From an uncultured Oscillospiraceae bacterium (lineage in GTDB: Bacteria; Bacillota; Clostridia; Oscillospirales; Oscillospiraceae), in the NCBI GenBank assembly GCA_934565415.1, contig CAKTHQ010000067.1, positions 1 through 7,453 on the forward strand: a DNA stretch of 7,453 nucleotides. The letters run 5' to 3'. Positions 1 to 4,889 of the stretch are shown here, in pieces. Position numbers and translations under genes: made by a program. A model generated the notes under the pieces. That model was given only the letters and a program-made list of their open reading frames with translations. It made no database searches and was not told the DNA's origin. Position 1 is the stretch's first letter. The number at the start of each line of letters is the position of its first letter.

Positions 1-1
1 T

Positions 2-77
2 CGCGGAGTAGAGCAGTTGGAAGCTCGTCGGGCTCATAACCCGGAGGTCGTAGGTTCGAGTCCTGCCTCCGCAACCA
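2..77 (+). tRNA. Initiator tRNA-fMet (CAT anticodon), complete with encoded CCA
   Basis: This 76-base tRNA carries formylmethionine to the ribosomal P site to start translation. The cloverleaf is complete, with an acceptor stem, a D arm (A11:U24), a CAT anticodon, a T arm with TTCGAGT loop, and CCA at 75-77. Two features seen in the sequence mark it as initiator rather than elongator tRNA-Met. The first acceptor pair is a C:A mismatch (C at position 2, A at 73), and the anticodon stem ends in three consecutive G:C pairs (GGG/CCC) next to the loop. The gene is on the opposite strand to all protein genes here and is followed eight bases later by a terminator. Its last 22 bases plus three following A residues are duplicated exactly at 226-250. 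Confidence 0.97.
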
Positions 78-84
78 AAAATGG

Positions 85-113
85 ACACCACCCATTGGGT
101 GGTGTTTATTTTT
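85..113 (+). terminator. Rho-independent terminator of the tRNA-fMet gene
   Basis: A perfect 9-bp stem (ACACCACCC paired with GGGTGGTGT) with a three-base loop is followed by TTTATTTTT. It lies just after the tRNA CCA end and would set the 3' end of the primary transcript. Confidence 0.9.
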
Positions 114-122
114 GACTTGTGG

Positions 123-250
123 CCAGGACTCGAACCCATTTTAATGCCAAATGCCGGTGGCATTTGACGGCAACCAGTTCAAAAACTGGTTGCAACCATA
201 TGACTTTGCTCCGCAAAGTCAGCTATCGAGTCCTGCCTCCGCAACCAAAA
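123..250. repeat. Hairpin cassette framed by inverted and direct copies of the tRNA-fMet 3' end
   Basis: On its left the segment carries AGGACTCGAACC (125-136), the exact reverse complement of the tRNA T-arm at 53-64. On its right, bases 226-250 copy tRNA bases 56-80 exactly. Between them sit three separate perfect hairpins: 148-155/159-166 (8 bp, 3-base loop), 170-179/184-193 (10 bp, 4-base loop) and 201-209/213-221 (9 bp, 3-base loop). No ORF is present. Integrases commonly use tRNA 3' ends as attachment sites and leave a duplicated tail, so an att-like scar or a small non-autonomous element is a reasonable inference. Which enzyme made it cannot be seen here. Confidence 0.75.
226..250 (+). 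repeat. Duplicate of tRNA-fMet 3' end (att-like direct repeat)
   Basis: These 25 bases are identical to 56-80 and include half the T loop, the T-stem 3' strand, the acceptor 3' strand and CCA. The copy cannot be a tRNA by itself because the D and anticodon arms are absent. A duplicated tRNA tail is the usual footprint of tyrosine-recombinase integration, with the copy restoring or mimicking the attachment site. Confidence 0.8.
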
Positions 251-255
251 TTATC

Positions 256-285
256 CCGGATTTCGATGAGAAATCCGGTGTTTTT
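256..285 (+). terminator. Second terminator hairpin, after the tRNA-tail copy
   Basis: A perfect 9-bp stem (CCGGATTTC with GAAATCCGG, five-base loop) is followed by TGTTTTT. Its position after the duplicated tRNA tail mirrors that of the first terminator after the real tRNA. It may be the original tRNA terminator, displaced by the cassette, or one that arrived with the insert. Confidence 0.8.
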
Positions 286-457
286 CTAACTTTTTGGCTT
301 GAAATAGAGTGACCCAAAATGCCGTGGGGGATAGCCGCGGGGATAGTTCCGAAAAATGCTTTCTCAGAAAACCGGGAATTTCAAACTTTTTTCAGGTGTT
401 TCGTTTTTCATATTTCTCGGTATCTCTTTGAAGAAAATCAGCCAGCACAATAAACAT
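286..457. other. Intergenic stretch with no supported gene
   Basis: Nothing here is convincingly coding. A plus-strand open frame starting at 356 runs through the terminator at 458-500 and into the antisense of the XRE remnant, so it is not credible. The only pattern noted is a direct repeat of GGGGATAG at 327-334 and 339-346, separated by CCGC. The DNA between the tRNA scar and the XRE remnant is probably residue of an old insertion. Confidence 0.6.
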
Positions 458-500
458 CGCCGTCGTTGTGAGTGCGTTACTCGCATCGACGGCGTTTTTT
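458..500. terminator. Bidirectional terminator below the flavodoxin/XRE remnant
   Basis: The outer stem CGCCGTCG/CGACGGCG (458-465/487-494) encloses an inner GTGAGT/ACTCGC stem (468-473/479-484). Six T residues follow on the plus strand. On the minus strand the six A residues precede the stem and the U-rich TTTATTG follows it. The minus-strand XRE stop codon at 499-501 touches the hairpin, so it most likely ends the AI-2E/flavodoxin transcription unit and also blocks reading from the tRNA side. Confidence 0.85.
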
Positions 501-621
501 ATTCTCTGTCCAGCAGCCAGTCAACGGAAACATTCAGGATATCCGCCAGGGCATTCAGCTCAATATCTGATACCGGGCGTTTCTGACCTTCCAGTAAAGA
601 CAGCGCGGATTCGGGGCGTTT
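499..621 (-). pseudogene. 3' remnant of an XRE/Cro-type helix-turn-helix regulator gene
   Basis: The last ~38 residues of the frame ending at 499 contain LEGQKRP followed by SDIELNALADILNVSVDWLL and a short tail. This is the second half of an XRE-type DNA-binding domain: the end of the recognition helix, the KRP turn, then the two closing helices. The first part of the domain, including the first two helices, is missing. Upstream of about base 620 the frame runs into the antisense-unlike, out-of-frame part of the flavodoxin gene, so the ATG at 681 gives a nonsense N-terminus rather than the real start. An intact protein of this class would repress genes of an element or a toxin-antitoxin type unit. 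Here it is judged inactive. Its closeness to the tRNA scar suggests it is debris of an integrated element, which is inference. Confidence 0.75.
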
Positions 622-970
622 TGCCCTGACACATATATTCACCGACCACAGAATTGCTTGGGTCCAGGGACCCCTTGACACGGTTGAGGATATTCTGAAA
701 ATATGCCTCGCTGCCGCCGAAGCCCGCCGTCCCGAACAGGAATACGTTTTTGTTTCTCAGCTTTGCCAGCAGCTCCAGGGCGGCGCTGTCCGCGGTTCCC
801 TTATCCGTCCAGAACCCGATGTAGAGCATTTCACTGGGGGGCACCTCCGCTTCCGGCGCACCAAAATAATCGCAGTCTTCCTGGGGGAGCACCTCTCGGA
901 GGGTGTCGGCAAGCTTTTTTGTGTTGCCGGTCAGGCTGCTGAATAAAATTGAATATCTTTCGTTCTCCAT
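560..970 (-). pseudogene. BilS-like flavodoxin family gene, truncated and fused out of frame to XRE remnant
   Basis: Residues 1-117 are a clear flavodoxin-like fold: a phosphate-loop motif SSLTGNTKKLA (11-21), GFWTDKG (52-58), NVFLFGTAGFGGSEAYF (75-91) and MCQGK (113-117). This combination resembles the short flavodoxins of gut Clostridia called BilS, the partner named with bilirubin reductase BilR; that assignment is from memory and moderate. Such proteins bind FMN and pass electrons. After MCQGK the family normally continues with M-P and a C-terminal helix. Here the next 19 residues (TPRIRAVF onward) are out-of-frame reading of the XRE remnant. The break lies near base 620. The start is well supported, with GGGAGG eight bases before ATG at 970. 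The gene follows the AI-2E gene by 39 bases and probably shares its transcript. Loss of the C-terminal part probably makes it non-functional. Confidence 0.8.
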
Positions 971-1009
971 TATAAAAACCTCCCGGTTGTAGAATTCAAA
1001 TGCAAGGGC

Positions 1010-2197
1010 TCAACTCTGGGTGCCTGATTTCCGTATAAATTCCAGGTAAAGACTGTATAGCACCCCGCAGACGGGAACGCCGAAGAGCATCCCGAAGATG
1101 CCGAATGCTTCTCCGCCAATCGTGACAGCCATCAGCACCAGCAGCCCGGGGAGGCCGACGGACTTTCCAACGACTTTCGGGTAGATCAGATTGCCCTCTA
1201 CCTGTTGCAGGATCAGCAGATACACAATGAACCACACCGCCTTGACGGGGTCCGCCAGCAGGATCAGGAATGCCCCAAGGCCGCCGCCGAGCCATGCGCC
1301 GAAAATTGGCACCAGCGCGGTGACGGCTACAAACGCGGAGACTGCACCGGCATAGGGGATCCTCAGAATCAGCATCCCAAAGAAGCAGAGAACGCCAATG
1401 ATCACAGCCTCAGTAAGCTGCCCGCTGACAAAGTTGGAAAACACACGGTTTGTCAGCGAAGCAATGCTCAGAAGCCGCTTGGCCCTACTTTGAGGAAGCA
1501 CCGTTGTGACCAGCTTTTTCAGGTGGGCCGCAACTACCTCTTTCTTTGCCAGCAGATACAAAGCGAAAACGAAGGCCAAAAGCACATCCACCAGGCTGGA
1601 AAGGATGGAGGTAGCCGCGCCCCATGTGACTGTGATGATCCCGCTGCCTTCGCTGTTGATAAAGGCTGCGATTTTTTCCATCAGCAGATTGGAGTCGATG
1701 GCGTATTCCGGCAAAACAATATTGTACTTTGCCGCAAAGTGAACGATATCTGACCACCAGCGCCCAATTTCATCCCCATAAACCGGAATGTTCTGAATAA
1801 ACTCGTCCATGGATTCCCGGAGACTGGGGATCATCATAAACACCACGGCAAACAAAATCCCAATTACAAGAATCGCACTGAACGCGAGACAAAGGGGTCT
1901 GGCCAGCTTTGCCGGGGCTTTTTTGCAGACTCTATTCCAGCAGCGTTCAAGTGGGTTCAGGATGACATTGATCAGAAAAGCGATACCTCCGCCAATCAGA
2001 AACGGCGAGAACAGCGAGATCGTTTTTCTGAGAAATTTCATTACGGCATGGAGGTTCGTTAAAGCCCAGGCAAATAGGATCATCAGCAGCAATGCGCCAA
2101 TGATGTATCGAATGGTGCCTTTGTCTAGGGGCCTGTTGCCCGGCGGTGGGGCAATATCGTGCCGGTTGCTGTCAGTATCCTGTGCTTTTTTCGTCAT
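1010..2197 (-). CDS. AI-2E family transporter (PF01594-type membrane protein)
   Basis: This 395-residue integral membrane protein matches the usual length of the AI-2E/UPF0118 family. Members have been linked to autoinducer-2 export or to Na+/H+ antiport, and the substrate here is unknown. A hydrophilic N-terminal tail (1-28) is followed by membrane segments near 31-50, 61-80 and 101-122. An extracellular-type amphipathic stretch (~125-185) follows, then a segment near 195-217 and a C-terminal bundle (~262-385). The family signatures FVSGQL (256-261) and QQVEGNLIYPKVVG (331-344) are intact. The ATG at 2197 has GGAGGG three bases upstream, a tight spacing, and overlaps by four bases (ATGA) the stop of a possible small leader ORF. 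An extended -10 promoter lies about 110 bases upstream. The broken flavodoxin gene follows and was probably co-transcribed. Confidence 0.93.
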   Translation of the reverse strand: MTKKAQDTDSNRHDIAPPPGNRPLDKGTIRYIIGALLLMILFAWALTNLHAVMKFLRKTISLFSPFLIGGGIAFLINVILNPLERCWNRVCKKAPAKLARPLCLAFSAILVIGILFAVVFMMIPSLRESMDEFIQNIPVYGDEIGRWWSDIVHFAAKYNIVLPEYAIDSNLLMEKIAAFINSEGSGIITVTWGAATSILSSLVDVLLAFVFALYLLAKKEVVAAHLKKLVTTVLPQSRAKRLLSIASLTNRVFSNFVSGQLTEAVIIGVLCFFGMLILRIPYAGAVSAFVAVTALVPIFGAWLGGGLGAFLILLADPVKAVWFIVYLLILQQVEGNLIYPKVVGKSVGLPGLLVLMAVTIGGEAFGIFGMLFGVPVCGVLYSLYLEFIRKSGTQS

Positions 2198-2274
2198 GTT
2201 CCCTCCACTCGCAGCATCTTGTAATCGATGTGCGTCTGCATATATTGCTGTTCGGCTTTCCTTGTGTCCTGCAC
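2194..2274 (-). CDS. Possible 26-residue leader ORF overlapping the AI-2E start (tentative)
   Basis: Starting at a GTG (2272-2274), this frame encodes about 26 residues, beginning QDTRKAEQQY after the start and ending RVEGT. Its TGA overlaps the AI-2E ATG as ATGA, the usual arrangement for translational coupling. The residue composition is protein-like. The weak point is the start: the ribosome binding site AAAGGAGAG at 2286-2294 sits 13 bases from this GTG, but only five bases from another GTG (2280-2282) that opens a different 36-residue frame (2172-2282) rich in Cys and Arg. One of the two may be translated in the leader, or neither. I do not recognise either product. Confidence 0.25.
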   Translation of the reverse strand: MQDTRKAEQQYMQTHIDYKMLRVEGT

Positions 2275-2305
2275 GCTTTCACCGTCTCTCCTTTCGTATA
2301 TCATT

Positions 2306-2314
2306 ATTATAGCA
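2306..2314 (-). promoter_or_regulatory. Extended -10 promoter for the AI-2E / flavodoxin unit
   Basis: On the minus strand the sequence TGCTATAAT is a perfect extended -10 element. A weak -35-like TAGAAT lies 17 bases upstream, as expected for promoters that rely on the TGn extension. Transcription would begin near 2298-2300 and give a leader of about 100 bases before the AI-2E ATG. Confidence 0.7.
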
Positions 2315-2395
2315 CCAAAATGTGTCGGATTCTACCGTGCAAAATCAAAATGGGCAGCATCAGCAGCAACGCCCCAAGAAAATAACTCCGGTATA

Positions 2396-2442
2396 AAAGG
2401 CAACTCCCTCTGAATGGATTTTCTCAATCCTATCAGAGGGAG
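2396..2442 (-). terminator. Probable terminator of the PTS operon
   Basis: A 10-bp stem (2404-2413 with 2433-2442) continues, after a 2x2 internal loop, into a further five pairs (2416-2420 with 2426-2430) with loop TTCTC. On the minus strand it is followed by TTGCCTTTTATA, a modest U-rich tail. It lies 90 bases after the IIB stop and before the AI-2E promoter, the expected place for the operon end. No gene is seen in the rest of 2315-2531. Confidence 0.65.
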
Positions 2443-2531
2443 CTTTAAGATGAGATAAGGGCTTAAGGCCGTATAAAGACAGGAAGACTAGCATCCGTCC
2501 TGACTATGGAATCTGTACGGAGTGGATGCCG

Positions 2532-2813
2532 TCAGACTCCCAGTGCTTCCTTCATCTTTTCGGTCAGTTCCTTCATGGAAACCATGTTATTCAGGCCAAT
2601 GGTTTTGCCCGCCTTTTCGCCAACAGCAACCAGATCGCTGCCGCAAATAAACAGATCAGCAGAACCGGGGCGGACATCATCGATGGTGGAATGTTCTACG
2701 GTTACATCCGTAATACCCAGAGCTTTCAAAACCTTCTTGGCATTGATTTCCATGACGAAGGAAGTGCCCAGACCGGAGCCGCAGAAGCAAAGAATTTTCT
2801 TAACAGAACTCAT
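2532..2813 (-). CDS. PTS IIB component, ascorbate (UlaB/SgaB) type
   Basis: This 93-residue cytoplasmic phosphocarrier takes phosphate from IIA and passes it to the sugar entering through IIC. The N-terminal motif KKILCFCGSGLGTSF places the phosphorylated Cys at residue 11, in the CGSGLGTS loop typical of Lac/Asc-type IIB proteins. The length fits the single-domain family. The start is set by the ribosome binding site: AAGGAG lies eight bases before the ATG at 2811-2813, but only two bases before an in-frame ATG at 2819, so the longer version (beginning MIM) is unlikely. It follows IIC by 23 bases and is the last gene of the operon. The sugar is inferred only from family resemblance. Confidence 0.93.
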   Translation of the reverse strand: MSSVKKILCFCGSGLGTSFVMEINAKKVLKALGITDVTVEHSTIDDVRPGSADLFICGSDLVAVGEKAGKTIGLNNMVSMKELTEKMKEALGV

Positions 2814-2836
2814 AATCATATCTCCTTTTTCGTATT

Positions 2837-4219
2837 TTAGGCTTTGATGGTTTTCTTTCCGATGGTATAGTTGTAAACGATGGGCAGAATGTACAGCACC
2901 GCAATCAGGATGAGCATACCATTGCCGGACATAATTTTGGTCAGATTGCCGAACACCATTCCCACCAGAGTGAAGTCGGTATCAGAGAACGTAGTGTTGG
3001 CAAATCCCATGGTGCCCAAAACAGGGTACAGTCCGGCTGCCAGGAAGGTTGCGACAATGCCGTGGACCAGAGATCCTGCAATACAGCCCTTCAGACCGCC
3101 ACGGGCATTGCCGCAGACACCGGCAGTTGCTCCGCAGAAGAAGTGGACAACGGCACCGGGCAGGATTATGGGAACAGCCCAGCCGATGCTGCCCATGGCT
3201 GCCAGAACAGCCAGTGCCAAAATGCCGCCGATGAAGGAGCAGAAGAATCCAATCAGGACCGCATTGGGAGCAAAGGGGAATACAATGGGGCAGTCCAGGG
3301 CAGGCTTGGCATTGGGGACAAGCTTTTCAGAGATGCCTTTGAAAGCGGGGACGATTTCGTTGATAAGCATACGCACACCGGACAAAACAATATAGATACC
3401 GGCGGAGAAGGTGATGGACTTGAGAATGGAGAACATTACCCAGTTCTCACCGCCCATGATTCGGGCGGCCTCTGCGCCGGTAGTGAAGGTGGCTACTCCG
3501 GCGACTACAATATAGCACAGAAACATGGCGATGGCAATGGAGATGGTGTTCTCACGCAGGAAGGAGAGGGTCTTGGGGAACTGAATATCCTCGGTGGTAA
3601 CCGTGTCGTCATTACGGCCGAACAGCTTGCCGATCTGAGCACTGAGCCAGTAGCAGCCGCTGCCGAAATGGCCCAAAGCCAGAGAGTCGTCACCGGTGAT
3701 GGCTTCCATGGTGGGCTGCATCAGAGCGGGAAAAGCTGCCATCAGAAGTCCCAGAAGCATGGAACCGGCGAGAATCAGCTTGAAGCCCTCCAGGCCGGCG
3801 ATGGACAGGATGATGGCGATCAGGCAGGACATATACAGAGCGTGATGGCCGGTGAGGAAGATATACTTCAGCTTGGAGAACCGGGCAAGGATGATGTTCA
3901 GGCACATACCCAGCGCAAAGATAGAGGCGGTCTGGACTGCATATCCATTCAGGCCCAGAGAGGTAATGGCCTCGTTATTGGGAACAACGCCTTCCACACC
4001 GAATGCGGCCTGAAACAGATCGCCGAAGGGGATGATTGCGGCCTGAACCACATCGGCACCGGCACTGAGCACGATAAAGCCGAGAATTGTTTTTATGGTA
4101 CCGGTAATGCAGCTTTGCATATCCTTCTTTTGAAGCAACAGGCCAAGAAGGGCAATCAGACCTACAAAAATCGCGGGAGTAGACAGCACCTGCTGAATAA
4201 AATTCAAAATAGATAACAT
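2837..4219 (-). CDS. PTS IIC membrane permease, ascorbate (UlaA/SgaT) type
   Basis: This 460-residue permease forms the membrane channel of a group-translocation system, taking up a sugar-like substrate and releasing it phosphorylated. About eleven hydrophobic segments can be seen, starting with STPAIFVGLIALLGLLLQ near residues 13-30 and ending in a segment near 435-452 before the tail GKKTIKA. Length and the conserved early stretch (TGTIKTILGFIVLSAGA, then LNGYAVQ and LTGHHALYMS) match the UlaA/SgaT family. The closest known substrate is L-ascorbate, but the family has broader members and no ascorbate catabolic gene is in view. AAAGGAG sits eight bases before the ATG. The gene lies 30 bases after IIA and 23 bases before IIB, so the three are one operon and supply a complete substrate-specific PTS with separate polypeptides. 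Confidence 0.94.
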   Translation of the reverse strand: MLSILNFIQQVLSTPAIFVGLIALLGLLLQKKDMQSCITGTIKTILGFIVLSAGADVVQAAIIPFGDLFQAAFGVEGVVPNNEAITSLGLNGYAVQTASIFALGMCLNIILARFSKLKYIFLTGHHALYMSCLIAIILSIAGLEGFKLILAGSMLLGLLMAAFPALMQPTMEAITGDDSLALGHFGSGCYWLSAQIGKLFGRNDDTVTTEDIQFPKTLSFLRENTISIAIAMFLCYIVVAGVATFTTGAEAARIMGGENWVMFSILKSITFSAGIYIVLSGVRMLINEIVPAFKGISEKLVPNAKPALDCPIVFPFAPNAVLIGFFCSFIGGILALAVLAAMGSIGWAVPIILPGAVVHFFCGATAGVCGNARGGLKGCIAGSLVHGIVATFLAAGLYPVLGTMGFANTTFSDTDFTLVGMVFGNLTKIMSGNGMLILIAVLYILPIVYNYTIGKKTIKA

Positions 4220-4249
4220 GGTGTATTCTCCTTTTTCGATAGCTTTTTT

Positions 4250-4678
4250 TCAGCAGAAGCAGTTGTAAAGAATTTCGGCGTTTTCTGCGTTCAGGATCTT
4301 CTCTAAGGTTTCTTCGTTGCCCAGCATTTCAGAGATGGCACATAGAGCATCCTGATGGCTGTCTACATCCGCGGCAGCCAGCGTGACAAAAAGCCGTGCG
4401 GGCATATCCTTGCCGTCGAAGTAAACCGGTTCCCGGAAAAGGGTAACCGCCAGTTGGGTCTTCAGAACGCCCTGCTCAGCTCTGGCATGGGGCAAGGCAA
4501 TATTGTCGGCGATGACAATATAGGGTCCGAACTTATCGAGGTTGGCAATGATTTCCTCGCTGTACCGGTCCTCCACATAGCCCCCCTCCACCAGAGGCTC
4601 TACGCTGATGCGGATGGCATCCTGCCAGTGAGCGGGGGCATCGCAAATCCGAACATTTTCCTGTTTCAACAAATCCAT
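4250..4678 (-). CDS. PTS IIA component (Fru/Mtl/Asc-type IIA domain)
   Basis: This 142-residue cytoplasmic protein accepts phosphate from HPr and passes it to the IIB encoded two genes downstream. The family block runs from AIRIS (21-25) through RYSEEII, FGPYIVI and NIALPHARAEQGV. The phosphorylated His is residue 64 in LPHARA. An open frame extends upstream to an ATG at 4744, but the ribosome binding site AAAGGAG lies eight bases before the ATG at 4676-4678, and the residues before it do not look like domain sequence. The shorter start is therefore chosen. It is the first gene of the operon, preceded by a 211-base control region. Its sequence resembles the C-terminal domain of the adjacent regulator (for example RYxxxII and FGPY/YGPY), suggesting a common origin. 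Confidence 0.93.
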   Translation of the reverse strand: MDLLKQENVRICDAPAHWQDAIRISVEPLVEGGYVEDRYSEEIIANLDKFGPYIVIADNIALPHARAEQGVLKTQLAVTLFREPVYFDGKDMPARLFVTLAAADVDSHQDALCAISEMLGNEETLEKILNAENAEILYNCFC

Positions 4679-4724
4679 AATTTTTTCTCCTTTCCGACTG
4701 CTGAGCAGCCATATTTTCGACATT

Positions 4725-4750
4725 CCCCGGCATTTCGGTTCCATCCGGGG
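4725..4750 (-). promoter_or_regulatory. GC-rich hairpin in the 5' leader of the PTS operon
   Basis: CCCCGG and CCGGGG (4725-4730 and 4745-4750) form a six-pair stem with a 14-base loop, about 47 bases before the IIA start and well inside the predicted leader. There is no U tract, so it is not a terminator. It could stabilise the message or be incidental. It does not resemble the classic ribonucleic antiterminator of BglG proteins, which fits a DNA-binding rather than RNA-binding regulator. Confidence 0.35.
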
Positions 4751-4813
4751 TGCCTGTCCATGGCCTTATCCTAACATCCTTTTTTGAAAAATGGAAGTCC
4801 AGTTACTGTTTGC

Positions 4814-4828
4814 GCAATGTGCAAGCCA
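4814..4828 (-). promoter_or_regulatory. Candidate sigma-54 (-24/-12) promoter of the PTS operon
   Basis: On the minus strand TGGC, seven bases, then TTGC reproduce the invariant blocks of the -24/-12 consensus (TGGCACG-N4-TTGC) with the exact spacing of GG and GC. Within the variable part only the G at the seventh position also matches. No good -35/-10 pair was found between the regulator terminator and the IIA start. Transcription would begin near 4802 and leave a leader of about 125 bases. Sigma-54 promoters are known for PTS operons in Firmicutes, but they need an AAA+ activator, which the neighbouring regulator lacks. Confidence 0.45.
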
Positions 4829-4848
4829 TTGGTCTGGAATATGTGCAA
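4817..4848. promoter_or_regulatory. Paired direct repeats, likely operator of the PRD regulator
   Basis: ATGTGCAA occurs at 4817-4824 and again at 4841-4848, 24 bases apart, on the plus strand (TTGCACAT on the coding strand). One copy lies inside the sigma-54-like element and next to a TTGCGCAA palindrome (4810-4817). The other overlaps the U tract of the regulator's terminator. Spacing near two helical turns and the position upstream of the operon fit a binding site for the dimeric MtlR-type protein, by inference. Confidence 0.45.
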
Positions 4849-4883
4849 AAAACTGCCGCCGTACAGATTTTGTACGACGGCAG
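4847..4883 (-). terminator. Terminator of the PRD regulator gene
   Basis: A 13-bp stem (4853-4865 with 4871-4883, one G-U pair) with a five-base loop is followed on the minus strand by six T residues. It begins seven bases after the regulator stop codon, so the regulator and the PTS operon are separate transcription units. Confidence 0.93.
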
Positions 4884-4889
4884 AGGGAA

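Noticed and set aside
123..250. CRISPR array
   Set aside because: The three hairpins differ in sequence and are not regularly spaced repeats separated by unique spacers.
356..586. Plus-strand 76-codon open frame
   Set aside because: It crosses a strong terminator hairpin and continues into the antisense of the XRE remnant. It shows no family resemblance.
3062..4216. Long plus-strand open frame (384 codons) opposite the IIC gene
   Set aside because: It is a mirror of the IIC coding sequence. The product is a Gly/Gln/Asp/His-rich low-complexity chain with no domain, and the minus-strand frame is a clear membrane permease with a good ribosome binding site.
4679..4744. N-terminal extension of IIA to the ATG at 4744
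   Set aside because: The ribosome binding site sits inside this extension, eight bases before the ATG at 4678, and the extra residues do not belong to the IIA domain.
4737..4852. Sigma-A promoter for the PTS operon (TTGCAC or TTGCGC as -35, TAGGAT as -10)
   Set aside because: No -35/-10 pair with acceptable spacing has more than a weak match in both boxes, so none is listed as a feature.
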